In this document: positions 26,514 through 34,978 of the stretch, piece by piece
Layout of the letters: the number at the start of each line of letters is the position of its first letter
Numbering within the stretch: position 1 is the stretch's first letter
Translations under genes and position numbers: made by a program
DNA from: CAWDPQ01 sp049642465
Lineage (GTDB): Bacteria > Acidobacteriota > Vicinamibacteria > Vicinamibacterales > 2-12-FULL-66-21
Assembly (NCBI GenBank): GCA_049642465.1
Contig: JBAROV010000091.1
Span: 1 to 64,000, forward strand
Reading direction: 5' to 3'
DNA: 64,000 nucleotides
The notes under the pieces: model-generated
The model's input: the letters and a program-made list of their open reading frames with translations, nothing else
Databases searched by the model: none
What the model was told of the DNA's origin: nothing

Positions 26514-27728
26514 TTACAAATCTCGATTTTCGTTACAGAATTGTTCCAGCCGCCGGATCACCTGCCCCACGATGTTGTTCGGCGTGGAGGCTCCGGCGGT
26601 GAGGCCGATGGTTATCGGTCCCTGTGGCGGTAACCAGCCTTTCTTGAGAACTTCGCCCCCCACGGTCGTTGAGGGCGGTCCGACTGGCCGGTGTTGCACC
26701 TCATCACTCGATATCAGGCAAGCAGGGTCCGCGATGTGCAGCGTTGTCACCCGCTCCGCGCAGATGCGCGCCAGGTTGCACGTGTTGCTGCTGTTGTAGC
26801 CGCCAATCACGATCATCAAGTCCAGCGCGCGCTCGCCAAGCAATGCGAGCACGGCGTCCTGCCGTTCCTGGGTGGCGCTGCAGATCGTGTCAAACGCGCG
26901 GAAATGCTCCGCTAGCCCGTCGGCGCCGTGGCGTTGCAACATCGCCAGGCGGACCATCTCGCCGATTTCGAGCGACTCTGACATCAACATCGTCGTCTGG
27001 TTGGCGCAGCCCACGCGCGCCAGATCGATGTCCGGATCGAAGCCCGGTGACGCGGCCGCACCGAAACGCGCCAGGAACGCGTCGCGATTGCCCCCGTGGC
27101 GGATGTAGTCGCAGACAATCGACGCCTCTTCGCGGTCGAGCACGACAAGATACTTTCCCTTCGGGTACTTCAGCGCCTGCGAGGCGGTCGCGCGGGTCTC
27201 CTCGTGTTTGAGCTTGCCGTGAATGATGGCCGTGTAGCCATCCTGGGCGTACCGGACGACGTTCTTCCAGACATTGAGAACCGAGCCGCACGTCGTATCG
27301 ACGAGCGTGCAGCCCTGGGCCACAAGTTGTGCCATCTCGCCGACTGTGACGCCGAATGCCGGAAGGATGACGACGTCGTCGGCGCCCAGCGTCTCGCGAT
27401 GTTCGCCTGGGTCGCTGAGAAATCGGATGCCCGCCTCGCGGAGGCGGTCGTTGACGTGAGGGTTGTGGATGATTTCTCCCGTCAAGAAAACGCTGCGGCC
27501 CGGAAACCGGCGTCGCGCCTGATAGGCGTAATCGACCGCTCGATCCACGCCGTAGCAGAAGCCGAACTCGCGGGCCAGATGAATCGTCAGTCGGCCCGAG
27601 GTAAACGCAAAATCGTTGGCTCGAATGTCGTCGATGAGGGCGCTGTCGTAGGCGGCCGCGAGCTCGCCCGCGACGGCCTCTTTCATATCGAGCCCTTTGC
27701 GAAAGATTAGGGGCTGCGTGGCGGCCAC
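26514..27728 (-). CDS. ispH: 4-hydroxy-3-methylbut-2-enyl diphosphate reductase, long form
   Basis: A 404-residue 4Fe-4S enzyme that makes IPP and DMAPP in the last step of the MEP pathway. The cluster cysteines lie in EFGFCYGVDRAVDYAYQA, DTTCGSVLNVW and TICSATQERQDAV. It is about 90 residues longer than the E. coli enzyme and resembles the cyanobacterial/plant form, including an N-terminal RKGL segment and the IIHGKLKHEETRATASQ stretch. The GTG at 27728 keeps that N-terminal segment; an ATG at 27686 would lose it. It follows an ECF sigma/anti-sigma pair by three bases and may be co-transcribed. Confidence 0.94.
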   Translation of the reverse strand: MAATQPLIFRKGLDMKEAVAGELAAAYDSALIDDIRANDFAFTSGRLTIHLAREFGFCYGVDRAVDYAYQARRRFPGRSVFLTGEIIHNPHVNDRLREAGIRFLSDPGEHRETLGADDVVILPAFGVTVGEMAQLVAQGCTLVDTTCGSVLNVWKNVVRYAQDGYTAIIHGKLKHEETRATASQALKYPKGKYLVVLDREEASIVCDYIRHGGNRDAFLARFGAAASPGFDPDIDLARVGCANQTTMLMSESLEIGEMVRLAMLQRHGADGLAEHFRAFDTICSATQERQDAVLALLGERALDLMIVIGGYNSSNTCNLARICAERVTTLHIADPACLISSDEVQHRPVGPPSTTVGGEVLKKGWLPPQGPITIGLTAGASTPNNIVGQVIRRLEQFCNENRDL

Positions 27729-27731
27729 GAC

Positions 27732-28355
27732 CTATCGGCCGCTGTAATCGCGCGCGCTCGGAGTGATCTCGTGAAGCGAGCGCAGCGATTCGGGGATGCG
27801 CTCTACTGAGAGCGAGGATTCTGGGTACAGGAACATTTCATCGGACCCGGTGGAAATGGGCGTGAGGCCCACACCGCCTCGGGCGGCACGCTCGACAGGA
27901 AGGGTCACGCCACCCACCTGCGTATCTGGCGACGTCGAGTTTCCGAACTGGAACGTTTGGCCGAGACCGATTCCGACGACGAGACCGGCAACGGCGGCAG
28001 CCGCAATCCACCGTTGGCGCCCAGCGTCTCTCGCCGAGATCGCTTTGGCGAATCGGGGGAATGCCAGCACCCTGGCCGGCCGTTCCATCGCTTCCAGGCG
28101 CCTGAGAATCTGCCCCTGTTGGATCGCGAGGCGCTCTCGCGGGAATGCCTCGTCGGCTTCCTGACGAGCGTCGGTCCGCAACCCGTCCAGCCACGACGAG
28201 AGCGATGTCAGACGCGCCCGGCAGGCGGAACATGCACGCACATGAGCCCCGGCTGCCGTTTGGGGCGGCTCACCCAAACGCGTGTCCGCCCAGACGGCCA
28301 TCAAGTCCGCATCGGTGATGTGGCGATTCAATCCGAGCCGGTTAAGCAGTGACAC
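27732..28355 (-). CDS. anti-sigma factor-like membrane protein with HxxxCxxC motif
   Basis: A 207-residue protein. The N-terminal cytoplasmic part contains AHVRACSACRARL, the HxxxCxxC of zf-HC2 anti-sigma domains (about residues 43-55). A single membrane segment (WIAAAAVAGLVVGIGLGQTF, about 115-135) precedes a short extracytoplasmic tail. Its start overlaps the sigma factor gene by 14 bases, so the two are coupled and presumably interact. Confidence 0.87.
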   Translation of the reverse strand: MSLLNRLGLNRHITDADLMAVWADTRLGEPPQTAAGAHVRACSACRARLTSLSSWLDGLRTDARQEADEAFPRERLAIQQGQILRRLEAMERPARVLAFPRFAKAISARDAGRQRWIAAAAVAGLVVGIGLGQTFQFGNSTSPDTQVGGVTLPVERAARGGVGLTPISTGSDEMFLYPESSLSVERIPESLRSLHEITPSARDYSGR

Positions 28356-28980
28356 CAGTACCCTCCGCCAGGAGCCCGCGAAGTTTACGAATCGCGCGGA
28401 ACAGATGCACGCGCACGGTCGATTCGTTCAGCCCGGTAATGGCGCTGACCTCTCGCGACGTGCACCCTTCGTAGTGACTCAGCATGAAAACCGCTCGCTG
28501 TCGCTCCGGAAGCCTCACCAGCGCCTTCGCCAGTCGTTCGCGGCGTTCCTTGGCCAGCAACTGATCTTCGGGGGAAGGGCCGCCGCCGGCGGTTCGCTCG
28601 GCAAAATCGCGATCCACTCCTCCGGTGCCAGGCATCGAGACGATCCAGCGCTCTCGACGCGTGCGCGCCTTGATTCGGTCCAGGCATCCGTTAATAAGGA
28701 TGCGCGTGAACCAGACCTCAAACGGGAGCTCCTCTCGAAACGTGCTCAGATGCGAGTAGGCCTTGATGAAGGCGTCCTGCACCGCTTCGTCAGCATCCGC
28801 CGCGTCTCGCAGATAGTGAAATGCGATTCGTACGGCTCGGCGCTGATGACGGCTCACAAGCTCGGCGAACCGCTCGCGGGCCTCGGCGTGGCATCCTTCG
28901 GCCTGCAGCGCCTTGACTGCGGAAGCCGCGGCGCTGTCAGCCTCACGGCCGGGTACTCCGGCCGGCTGCGCTCCTGTCAT
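28342..28980 (-). CDS. ECF-type RNA polymerase sigma factor
   Basis: A 212-residue sigma factor with region 2 (FAELVSRHQRRAVRIAFHYL, ADEAVQDAFIKAYSHL) and region 4 (LVRLPERQRAVFMLSHYEG then CTSREVSAITGLNESTVRVH). It has a 25-residue N-terminal lead and an 18-residue insertion between the regions. It is the first gene of a sigma/anti-sigma/ispH group. Its targets are unknown. Confidence 0.92.
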   Translation of the reverse strand: MTGAQPAGVPGREADSAAASAVKALQAEGCHAEARERFAELVSRHQRRAVRIAFHYLRDAADADEAVQDAFIKAYSHLSTFREELPFEVWFTRILINGCLDRIKARTRRERWIVSMPGTGGVDRDFAERTAGGGPSPEDQLLAKERRERLAKALVRLPERQRAVFMLSHYEGCTSREVSAITGLNESTVRVHLFRAIRKLRGLLAEGTGVTA

Positions 28981-29098
28981 CTAATTACGCCTCGGTGCCC
29001 CGAACGTTTACCGCCGACGTGCCGCCTGGCCGGTTAATCCAGCATCTGCAACCGTTTATCGGGGAGCTACGCGCTTATTATAGTCCCCGGACCCTGGA

Positions 29099-29761
29099 AT
29101 GCTCGAAACACCCGTGGAAACGACTTCACAAGGCAGGCCCCGCGCCTCCGAATTCGTCTTCGCGCGGCTGCGTTACGAATCGGGGGACTGGGACTACAAC
29201 CCGAAGGTCGCCGCCAATATTTTGAATTCGACCGTCGAGTACACGAATATCCGGGTCTACCCCCAAGAAGTCGTCATCGCCGCCTCCTCTGAAGAGCTCC
29301 TCTCGTTTCCGTTCCTGTTCATGACCGGGCACAAACTCGTCAGGTTCAGCCGCGAGGAACGGAAGCGGTTGCAGAATTTCGTCGATCAGGGCGGCCTGCT
29401 GTTCTCCGACGACTGCAATCACGACGTCAACGGGCTGTACGCTCGCAGCTTCGAAACCGAAATGAAGACCATCTTTCCCAACGGGGGAGAAATGCCGAAG
29501 CTGCCGTCCTCGCACGAGCTGTATCGAAGCTTTTTCACGTTCGACGGAGGGCCGCCGACCACCTCACACGAACTGAACGGATGGGGTGACGAGATCGTGC
29601 ACGATTACCTGCGCGCAGTCGAACGTCGAGGTCGCATCGGCGTGCTGTACAGCAACAAGGACTACGGGTGCGAATGGGATTACGACTGGCGAAACAAGCG
29701 CTTTCAACGCGAGGACAACACGAAGTTTGGCGTCAATATCGTGGTTTACGCGATGACGTAA
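29099..29761 (+). CDS. DUF4159-domain protein
   Basis: A 220-residue soluble protein matching the DUF4159 type: FARLRYESGDWDYNP near the N-terminus, then SFPFLFMTGHKLVRFSREE, the GGLLFSDDCNHDVNGLY segment and a C-terminal NIVVYAMT. The fold resembles a glutamine-amidotransferase-like Rossmann domain, but no catalytic Cys-His pair is evident. A -10-like TATTAT lies about 17 bases upstream and no Shine-Dalgarno is seen, so the leader is very short. It is divergent from the second sigma factor and upstream of the SpoIID gene. Confidence 0.85.
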   Translation: MLETPVETTSQGRPRASEFVFARLRYESGDWDYNPKVAANILNSTVEYTNIRVYPQEVVIAASSEELLSFPFLFMTGHKLVRFSREERKRLQNFVDQGGLLFSDDCNHDVNGLYARSFETEMKTIFPNGGEMPKLPSSHELYRSFFTFDGGPPTTSHELNGWGDEIVHDYLRAVERRGRIGVLYSNKDYGCEWDYDWRNKRFQREDNTKFGVNIVVYAMT

Positions 29762-29764
29762 ACA

Positions 29765-29908
29765 GGGTGCCAAAGTGCCAAAGTGCCAAAGTGCCAAAGT
29801 GCCAGGGTGTCAGGGTGTCAGGGTGCCAGGGTGCCAGGGTGTCAGGGTGCCAGGGTGCCAGGGTGCCAGGGTGCTAGGGTGCCAGGGTGCCAGGGTGCTA
29901 GGGTGCTA
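29765..29908 (+). repeat. octamer tandem array, 18 copies of RRGTGYYA
   Basis: Eighteen uninterrupted eight-base units. One opening GGGTGCCA is followed by four AAGTGCCA and thirteen GGGTG(C/T)(C/T)A. It starts three bases after the DUF4159 stop and runs into the 5' end of the SpoIID gene. As eight is not a multiple of three, GTG codons appear in all three frames along the array. The reverse-complement array lies at 30908-30995. Confidence 0.95.
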
Positions 29909-30856
29909 GGGGGCCAACGTGCCGGCGCAGCAGCGCGGAAGGCGAGGGCGGGTGTCGTCATCGCGGCCCTCGTCGCTGTTGGGTGTAGTTCGACGGGGGT
30001 GGGCCGCCGTGGCGCGCTCGATCCTGCCGCGACGGTGCGCGTTCGGCTGGACGGTCGGATCGTCGCCGTGCCGATCGAGCATTACGTGCGGACGGTGATC
30101 CTGTCGGAATTCGCCGGGATCGAGACCGACCCGAGGATCATCGAACGGATGCTTGAGGTTCAAGCGATCGTGAGCCGGACGTATGCCCTCACGCCACGCC
30201 ATACAGCCGACGGCTTCGACTTGTGTTCAACGACGCACTGCCAGTTGTATCAGCCATCGCGAGTGGTCGCGGCGCGGTGGCGTGACGCAGCGGATGAAGC
30301 GGTGCGTCGCACTGCCGGCGTGATCGTGTGGTTTGGAGACTCCCCCGCACGGGTGGCGTACCACGCCGATTGCGGTGGCCGAACGAGCGCAGCACAGGAT
30401 GTCTGGGAAGGCCGCGCTCTATCATATCTGGCCAGTGTGGTTGACGATGACGCCGGCACGGCACACCTGCCGTGGCAATTTGCGCCAGGTAACGCGCCCT
30501 TACGGAGGGCGCTGAACGGTGACGATCGAACGCGTGTCGGAGCCTTTCTCAGCCGGATTGATGTAGTGAAGCGGGATTTGGCCGGTCGAGCGCAGCTCAT
30601 CGCGATTGATGGCGAACGCTCGCCAATCGTCCGCGGTGAGGAGTTCCGCCTGATCGTGGGACGCGCCTTTGGTCCGCGCGCGCTCCGAAGCACATGGTTC
30701 GACGTTGCGAGGACGCCTCGAGGATTCGAGTTCAGCGGCCGTGGATTCGGCCACGGAGTGGGTCTCTGTCAAGCAGGAGCGTACGCTCGGATCGCGTCAG
30801 GTGCGGCACCAGCCGAGGTCCTGACACACTACTTTCCCGGGACGTCGGTGCATTAG
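29903..30856 (+). CDS. SpoIID/LytB-domain lipoprotein (putative peptidoglycan lytic enzyme)
   Basis: A 317-residue protein from a GTG in the last octamer of the upstream array. A short signal ending in LVAVGCSS suggests a lipoprotein. The SpoIID domain is clear: EHYVRTVILSEFAGIE, the essential-Glu region of SpoIID, LEVQAIVSRTYAL, DCGGRTSAAQDVW, and the hallmark GRGFGHGVGLCQAGA near the C-terminus. SpoIID cleaves glycan strands lacking stem peptides; outside sporulators it is a cell-wall enzyme. Earlier in-frame GTGs within the array (for example 29783) would add a repetitive ARVPGCQG peptide, so the true start is uncertain. Confidence 0.87.
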   Translation: MLGGQRAGAAARKARAGVVIAALVAVGCSSTGVGRRGALDPAATVRVRLDGRIVAVPIEHYVRTVILSEFAGIETDPRIIERMLEVQAIVSRTYALTPRHTADGFDLCSTTHCQLYQPSRVVAARWRDAADEAVRRTAGVIVWFGDSPARVAYHADCGGRTSAAQDVWEGRALSYLASVVDDDAGTAHLPWQFAPGNAPLRRALNGDDRTRVGAFLSRIDVVKRDLAGRAQLIAIDGERSPIVRGEEFRLIVGRAFGPRALRSTWFDVARTPRGFEFSGRGFGHGVGLCQAGAYARIASGAAPAEVLTHYFPGTSVH

Positions 30857-30907
30857 CGATGTCCCGCCGAGCGGCGGGACGCGATGATGACCGCGGTACA
30901 CTTGCAG

Positions 30908-30995
30908 CACCCTGGCACCTTGGCACCCTGGCACCTTGGCACCCTGGCACTTTGGCACCCTGGCACTTTGGCACCCTGGCACTTTGGCACCCTGA
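30908..30995 (-). repeat. octamer tandem array, 11 copies, inverted relative to 29765-29908
   Basis: Eleven eight-base units CAC(C/T)(C/T)TGG, alternating mainly CACCCTGG with CACCTTGG or CACTTTGG; the last is CACCCTGA. It is the reverse complement of the array upstream of the SpoIID gene and uses the same unit variants. It ends three bases before the ATG of the sigma-54 response regulator, so it occupies that gene's translation initiation region. Confidence 0.95.
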
Positions 30996-30998
30996 CTG

Positions 30999-32345
30999 AT
31001 GTCCCGCATCCTCGTCATCGATGACGATCCCGGCGTTCGCGAGAGCATGGAGCGCATGCTTCAGATCGCCGGCTATACCGTGCAGTCGGCAGCGACGGGC
31101 GAGGAGGGCTTCGATCTTGCTCGCGGGGGCGTGTTCGACGTGATTCTGTCTGACATGAGAATGCCCGGCATGTCGGGGCTCGACGTGCTCAGAAAACTCC
31201 GCGATGTCCGTGTGGACGCGGCGTTCATCATCATGACGGGATTCGGCACGGTGGACAGCGCGGTGGAATCGATGAAGCTCGGTGCGGTGGACTTCGTCCA
31301 GAAGCCGTTCTTCCGCGACGAGCTGTTGATGCGCGTCCGTTCGGCGGCCGACCGACGCCAACTCGCGCGGCAGGTCGAGCTACTCGAACGCCACATCCAG
31401 CCGAGCGGCTCGTTGGAGTCGTTGGTCGGTGAGAGCAAAGCGATGATTCGCGCGAAGGACCTCATCGCACGTGCGGCGTCCGCGTCGGGGACGGTGTTGA
31501 TTACCGGAGAGACCGGAACGGGCAAGGAGCTGGCCGCGCGCGCCATTCACGCGGGCAGCACGCGCGCCGGTAAGCCGTTCGTCGCGTTGAACTGCGCCGC
31601 GTTGACCGAGTCGCTGCTCGAGAACGAACTGTTCGGCCACACGCGTGGCGCTTTCACCGGAGCCGCGACCGCGCGCGCTGGACTCATCGAACATGCTGCC
31701 GGCGGGACGATGTTTCTCGATGAGATCGGGACGATGGGGAATGCGCTCCAGGCAAAGCTCCTGCGTACGCTCGAATCCGGAGAAGTGCGTCGGATCGGCG
31801 AAAACGAAAGCCGCGTCGTGGACGTCCGTTTTCTTGCCGCGACGAACATCGATCTCAAGCAGGCTGTTGATCGTGGCGACTTTCGGAGCGACCTGTTTTA
31901 TCGCCTGAACGTTCATCGTGTGCACCTGCCGCCGCTTCGCGAGCGCGACGGGGACATTCGGCTCCTCATCGAACATTTCATCGGCCGTTACGGCGGCGGA
32001 CGCGTGAGCGCGTGCTCGGACCCGGTCTGGGATGCGCTCCTCGCGTTTGACTATCCCGGCAACGTTCGCCAGTTGCAGCACATCATTCAACGAGCGGTCG
32101 CCATCGCGCAGGGCGAGGTGCTCGATCTGGGCGATCTGTCCGAGGAAGTTCTGGCGCCGCGTGCGACGCCGCCGCCGGCAGAAGGAACAGTTGCCGCGGC
32201 GCGAGAACGCGCCGAGAGGGACATGATCGTCGCCACGCTCGCGCGTCACCACGGGGAGATTTCCTCCGCCGCCCGCGAGCTGCAGGTCAGCCGCACCACG
32301 ATGTGGCGACTGATGAAAAAACATGGGATCGGCGAACGGGCGTAG
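30999..32345 (+). CDS. NtrC-family sigma-54-dependent response regulator
   Basis: A 448-residue activator. Receiver domain 1-120 (VIDDDPGVRES, phospho-acceptor in LSDMRMPGMSG, QKPF); AAA+ domain about 140-365 with Walker A GETGTGKE, the sigma-54 contact motif GAFTGA, and FLDEIG; C-terminal Fis-type HTH (SSAARELQVSRTTMWRLMK). It should activate sigma-54 promoters when phosphorylated. No Shine-Dalgarno is visible because the octamer array runs up to the start codon. Confidence 0.95.
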   Translation: MSRILVIDDDPGVRESMERMLQIAGYTVQSAATGEEGFDLARGGVFDVILSDMRMPGMSGLDVLRKLRDVRVDAAFIIMTGFGTVDSAVESMKLGAVDFVQKPFFRDELLMRVRSAADRRQLARQVELLERHIQPSGSLESLVGESKAMIRAKDLIARAASASGTVLITGETGTGKELAARAIHAGSTRAGKPFVALNCAALTESLLENELFGHTRGAFTGAATARAGLIEHAAGGTMFLDEIGTMGNALQAKLLRTLESGEVRRIGENESRVVDVRFLAATNIDLKQAVDRGDFRSDLFYRLNVHRVHLPPLRERDGDIRLLIEHFIGRYGGGRVSACSDPVWDALLAFDYPGNVRQLQHIIQRAVAIAQGEVLDLGDLSEEVLAPRATPPPAEGTVAAARERAERDMIVATLARHHGEISSAARELQVSRTTMWRLMKKHGIGERA

Positions 32346-32350
32346 CTGTC

Positions 32351-32416
32351 AACTCCCAACTCCAACTCCCAACTCCCACTCCCAACAGTTTCACTTTTGA
32401 AACGCGTGTGCGTTTC
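32351..32416. repeat. heptamer array (AACTCCC) followed by an inverted repeat
   Basis: Five AACTCCC-type units, two of them one base short, occupy 32351-32383 directly after the stop of the first response regulator. GAAACGC (32399-32405) and GCGTTTC (32410-32416) then form a 7-bp hairpin around a GTGT loop, followed by a second GAAACGCGCG copy. This could be a weak terminator or an operator for the downstream kinase gene. The 218-base gap otherwise shows nothing. Confidence 0.6.
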
Positions 32417-32563
32417 ACCCGCGAAACGCGCGTGCGCCCTGGCGACCGGCGCCGGATTCATCCGACGCCGATTCATTGGGCAAATCGCCTCAGCCGCCGG
32501 TGCGCGGAACCGGCGCGGGTCTTGCCACAGCTTTGCAGCCTGCGCACACGGTGCCGATCCCGA

Positions 32564-34978
32564 ATGCACACTTCTGCCACGCTGCTCATCGTTGACGACG
32601 ACACGGAATTACTGGCGCTGCTGGCGGCTAGCGCCGAGGCGCGCGGCTACTGCACGGTCACGGCTGCCAGCCTGAGCGAAGCGATGGAGGCGGTCGAACG
32701 CCGGCGGCCTGATGTCGCCATCGTTGACATCGTCCTGGGGGCGGACTCCGGTCTCGACTTGCTCCCCCGGATGAAAGCGCTGACTCCGGACTCCGAGATC
32801 GTGGTCATGTCGGGGACGGCATCGATTGGCGCCGCGTGCAACTCCTACGAGTTGCCGACGTTTGCGTTCGTCGAGAAGCCATTCGATCTCGAGCGCTTGT
32901 TCGTCACCATCGCGCGGGCGATCGAACGACGCCGGATGAATCTTCAGAACCGGCGGCTCGTGTGGGAGCTGCAGACCATCAACGAAATTGCGGACGGGAT
33001 CAGCCGGTCGCTCGAGCTTGACGACGTGCTGACCGGGGCAGTTCAGCGATTGGTTCCTGCGCTGGATGCAGCCGGTGGATCGATCCGACTGCGGGATGGA
33101 TTGACTGGCCAGTACGAATTGCGCGCCCTCGTGGGGCCCAAGCCGCTGTCAGCGGTCTGGACCGATTACGGCGTCACGCTGCCGCATCCGAGCGAGCAGG
33201 TCATCGCCACGCGCAAGTCGATCATCATCCAGGACATCGCCGAACTCCTGCCGCCCGGCGCCGCGACAGATCTGCCGCTGCGAAGTTGTATCAGCCTGCC
33301 GATGATAGCCGGCGAGGAATTGCTCGGCACGTTGACGCTGGGGTCGACAACCCCCAATCGGTTCGAGGTTGCCGATCAGCAGCTGCTCGCGACCGTGGTC
33401 GGACAGATTGTGGTCGCGATTCAAAACGCCCGGTTGCACGACTTCGTCCGTCGCGGCAAACGCGAATGGGAGCGCACCTTCGACGCGATCAGCGATCCCA
33501 TTGCGGTCTTTGACAACCGAGGGGAACTCTTGCGCGGCAACGCCGCGCTGGCGGCGCACCTCGGCCGCCCGGTGACGCAGTTGCGAGCAGCCAGTTGTCG
33601 AACCGTCGGCTTTTGCGGTGGCGGCTGTCCCGCGTGCGCGGTCGGACGGGCTCTGGCGCAAAACGGCGGCCGCGAGGAAATCACGCTCCCGGACGGCCAG
33701 ATCTTCAGCGTCACCACGTTTCCCATGCTCACCGGGCCTGAGGGCGCTTCGGTCGTCCAAGTGGCGAAGAACGTGACTGAGGAGATTCGTGGCGCGCGCC
33801 GGCTCCGGCAGATGAGCGACGAGATTGCCGTGGCCAACTCACAACTCATTGCGGCGGTGGACCGGCTCAAGTCAACGCAGGCGCAGTTGCTCCAGGCGGA
33901 GAAACTTTCGGCGATCGGTCAGCTGGTGGCTGGCGTCGCGCACGAATTGAACAACCCACTGACGAGCGTCATTGGGTACGCGCAGCTGCTGCAGCAGGAA
34001 ATGCACGATCAGGATGCCGAAACCCGAACGCCCGAAGAGCTCGGTCACGACCTCCGCAGGATTGCCGAGGAGTCCGAACGCGCCGCGCGAATCGTACGCA
34101 ACCTGCTTGCCTTTGCACGACGACAGACGGCTGCCCGCGAGCCTCAGGATCTCGCGGAACTCTGCGCACGGGTCGTAGCCCTTCGAAGTTACGAGCTCCG
34201 GCTGACCAGCGTGGAATTGCTGACCGAATTCCAGCCGGGACTGCCGAAAGTGATTGCCGACGGCGGGCAGATCCAGCAGGCACTGTTGAACCTGGTCTTG
34301 AACGCCGAGCAGGCGATGCGGGGACGGCCTGTCCGCCGGCTGACGATTGGCGTGCGTTTCGACGATGCAGCGAGTGCGGTTGAGATGTACGTGTCCGATT
34401 CAGGGCACGGTATCGATACCGCGAACTTGTCGCGCATCTTCGATCCGTTTTTCACGACAAGGGACGTCGGTGAAGGCACGGGGCTGGGGTTGAGCATCTG
34501 CTACGGGATCGTTCGCGATCACGGTGGGCACATCCGGGTCGAGAGCAAGGTCGAGGTCGGCACGACATTTTCGGTGCTGTTGCCGGCGCTGGTCGAAGAT
34601 CCCGCGCTGGCCAGCGAAGACATTCTCATCGCCCATCCCGACCAGGGTGAGCGGGAGTTCATGATGGCAGCCTTCAGCGGCTGGGGCCACCGCGTCGCGG
34701 GAGCATCGACCCTGGTTGAAGCGCTGGATCGTTACCGCCGCGGACGGCTGCAGGCAGTCTTACTGGAGCGCACGCTCCTGTCCAGCGCGGTAGGCGAATG
34801 GCGCGCGCTTCGTCGTCTGAATGGCGTACGCGTGCCGCTCATTCTGCTGACTACCACGCCGCCGGAAGAACTTGTCGAGCAATTCGGGCGAGAGGAAGCC
34901 AGCGCCGTGCTGGTGCCACCGTTAGAGTTGCGCGCACTGCGGGCCGCGGTGCGCGCCGTCTCCAAGGAGTGTGTATGA
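32564..34978 (+). CDS. hybrid histidine kinase: REC-GAF-PAS-HisKA-HATPase-pseudoreceiver
   Basis: An 804-residue soluble kinase. Receiver 1-120 (IVDDDTE, phospho-acceptor in VDIVLGADSG, EKPF); GAF about 140-290; PAS about 305-415, which contains a cysteine cluster CRTVGFCGGGCPAC; HisKA with HELNNPLTSVIGY; HATPase with NLVLNAEQAM, DSGHGID and GEGTGLGLSI. The C-terminal 120 residues look like a receiver that lost its active site: AHPDQ replaces the acidic pair, Glu (LLERTLL) stands where Asp is expected, and the Lys position reads VPP. The ATG at 32564 begins at receiver homology. It is coupled by ATGA to the second response regulator. Confidence 0.92.
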   Translation: MHTSATLLIVDDDTELLALLAASAEARGYCTVTAASLSEAMEAVERRRPDVAIVDIVLGADSGLDLLPRMKALTPDSEIVVMSGTASIGAACNSYELPTFAFVEKPFDLERLFVTIARAIERRRMNLQNRRLVWELQTINEIADGISRSLELDDVLTGAVQRLVPALDAAGGSIRLRDGLTGQYELRALVGPKPLSAVWTDYGVTLPHPSEQVIATRKSIIIQDIAELLPPGAATDLPLRSCISLPMIAGEELLGTLTLGSTTPNRFEVADQQLLATVVGQIVVAIQNARLHDFVRRGKREWERTFDAISDPIAVFDNRGELLRGNAALAAHLGRPVTQLRAASCRTVGFCGGGCPACAVGRALAQNGGREEITLPDGQIFSVTTFPMLTGPEGASVVQVAKNVTEEIRGARRLRQMSDEIAVANSQLIAAVDRLKSTQAQLLQAEKLSAIGQLVAGVAHELNNPLTSVIGYAQLLQQEMHDQDAETRTPEELGHDLRRIAEESERAARIVRNLLAFARRQTAAREPQDLAELCARVVALRSYELRLTSVELLTEFQPGLPKVIADGGQIQQALLNLVLNAEQAMRGRPVRRLTIGVRFDDAASAVEMYVSDSGHGIDTANLSRIFDPFFTTRDVGEGTGLGLSICYGIVRDHGGHIRVESKVEVGTTFSVLLPALVEDPALASEDILIAHPDQGEREFMMAAFSGWGHRVAGASTLVEALDRYRRGRLQAVLLERTLLSSAVGEWRALRRLNGVRVPLILLTTTPPEELVEQFGREEASAVLVPPLELRALRAAVRAVSKECV

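Noticed and set aside
30908..30995. TGGCAC words in the octamer array as sigma-54 -24 elements
   Set aside because: Sigma-54 sites need GG and GC ten bases apart; the 8-bp period places GC at other offsets, so no complete site is formed.
29765..30995. CRISPR-like array
   Set aside because: Units are contiguous octamers with no spacers and no cas genes nearby.
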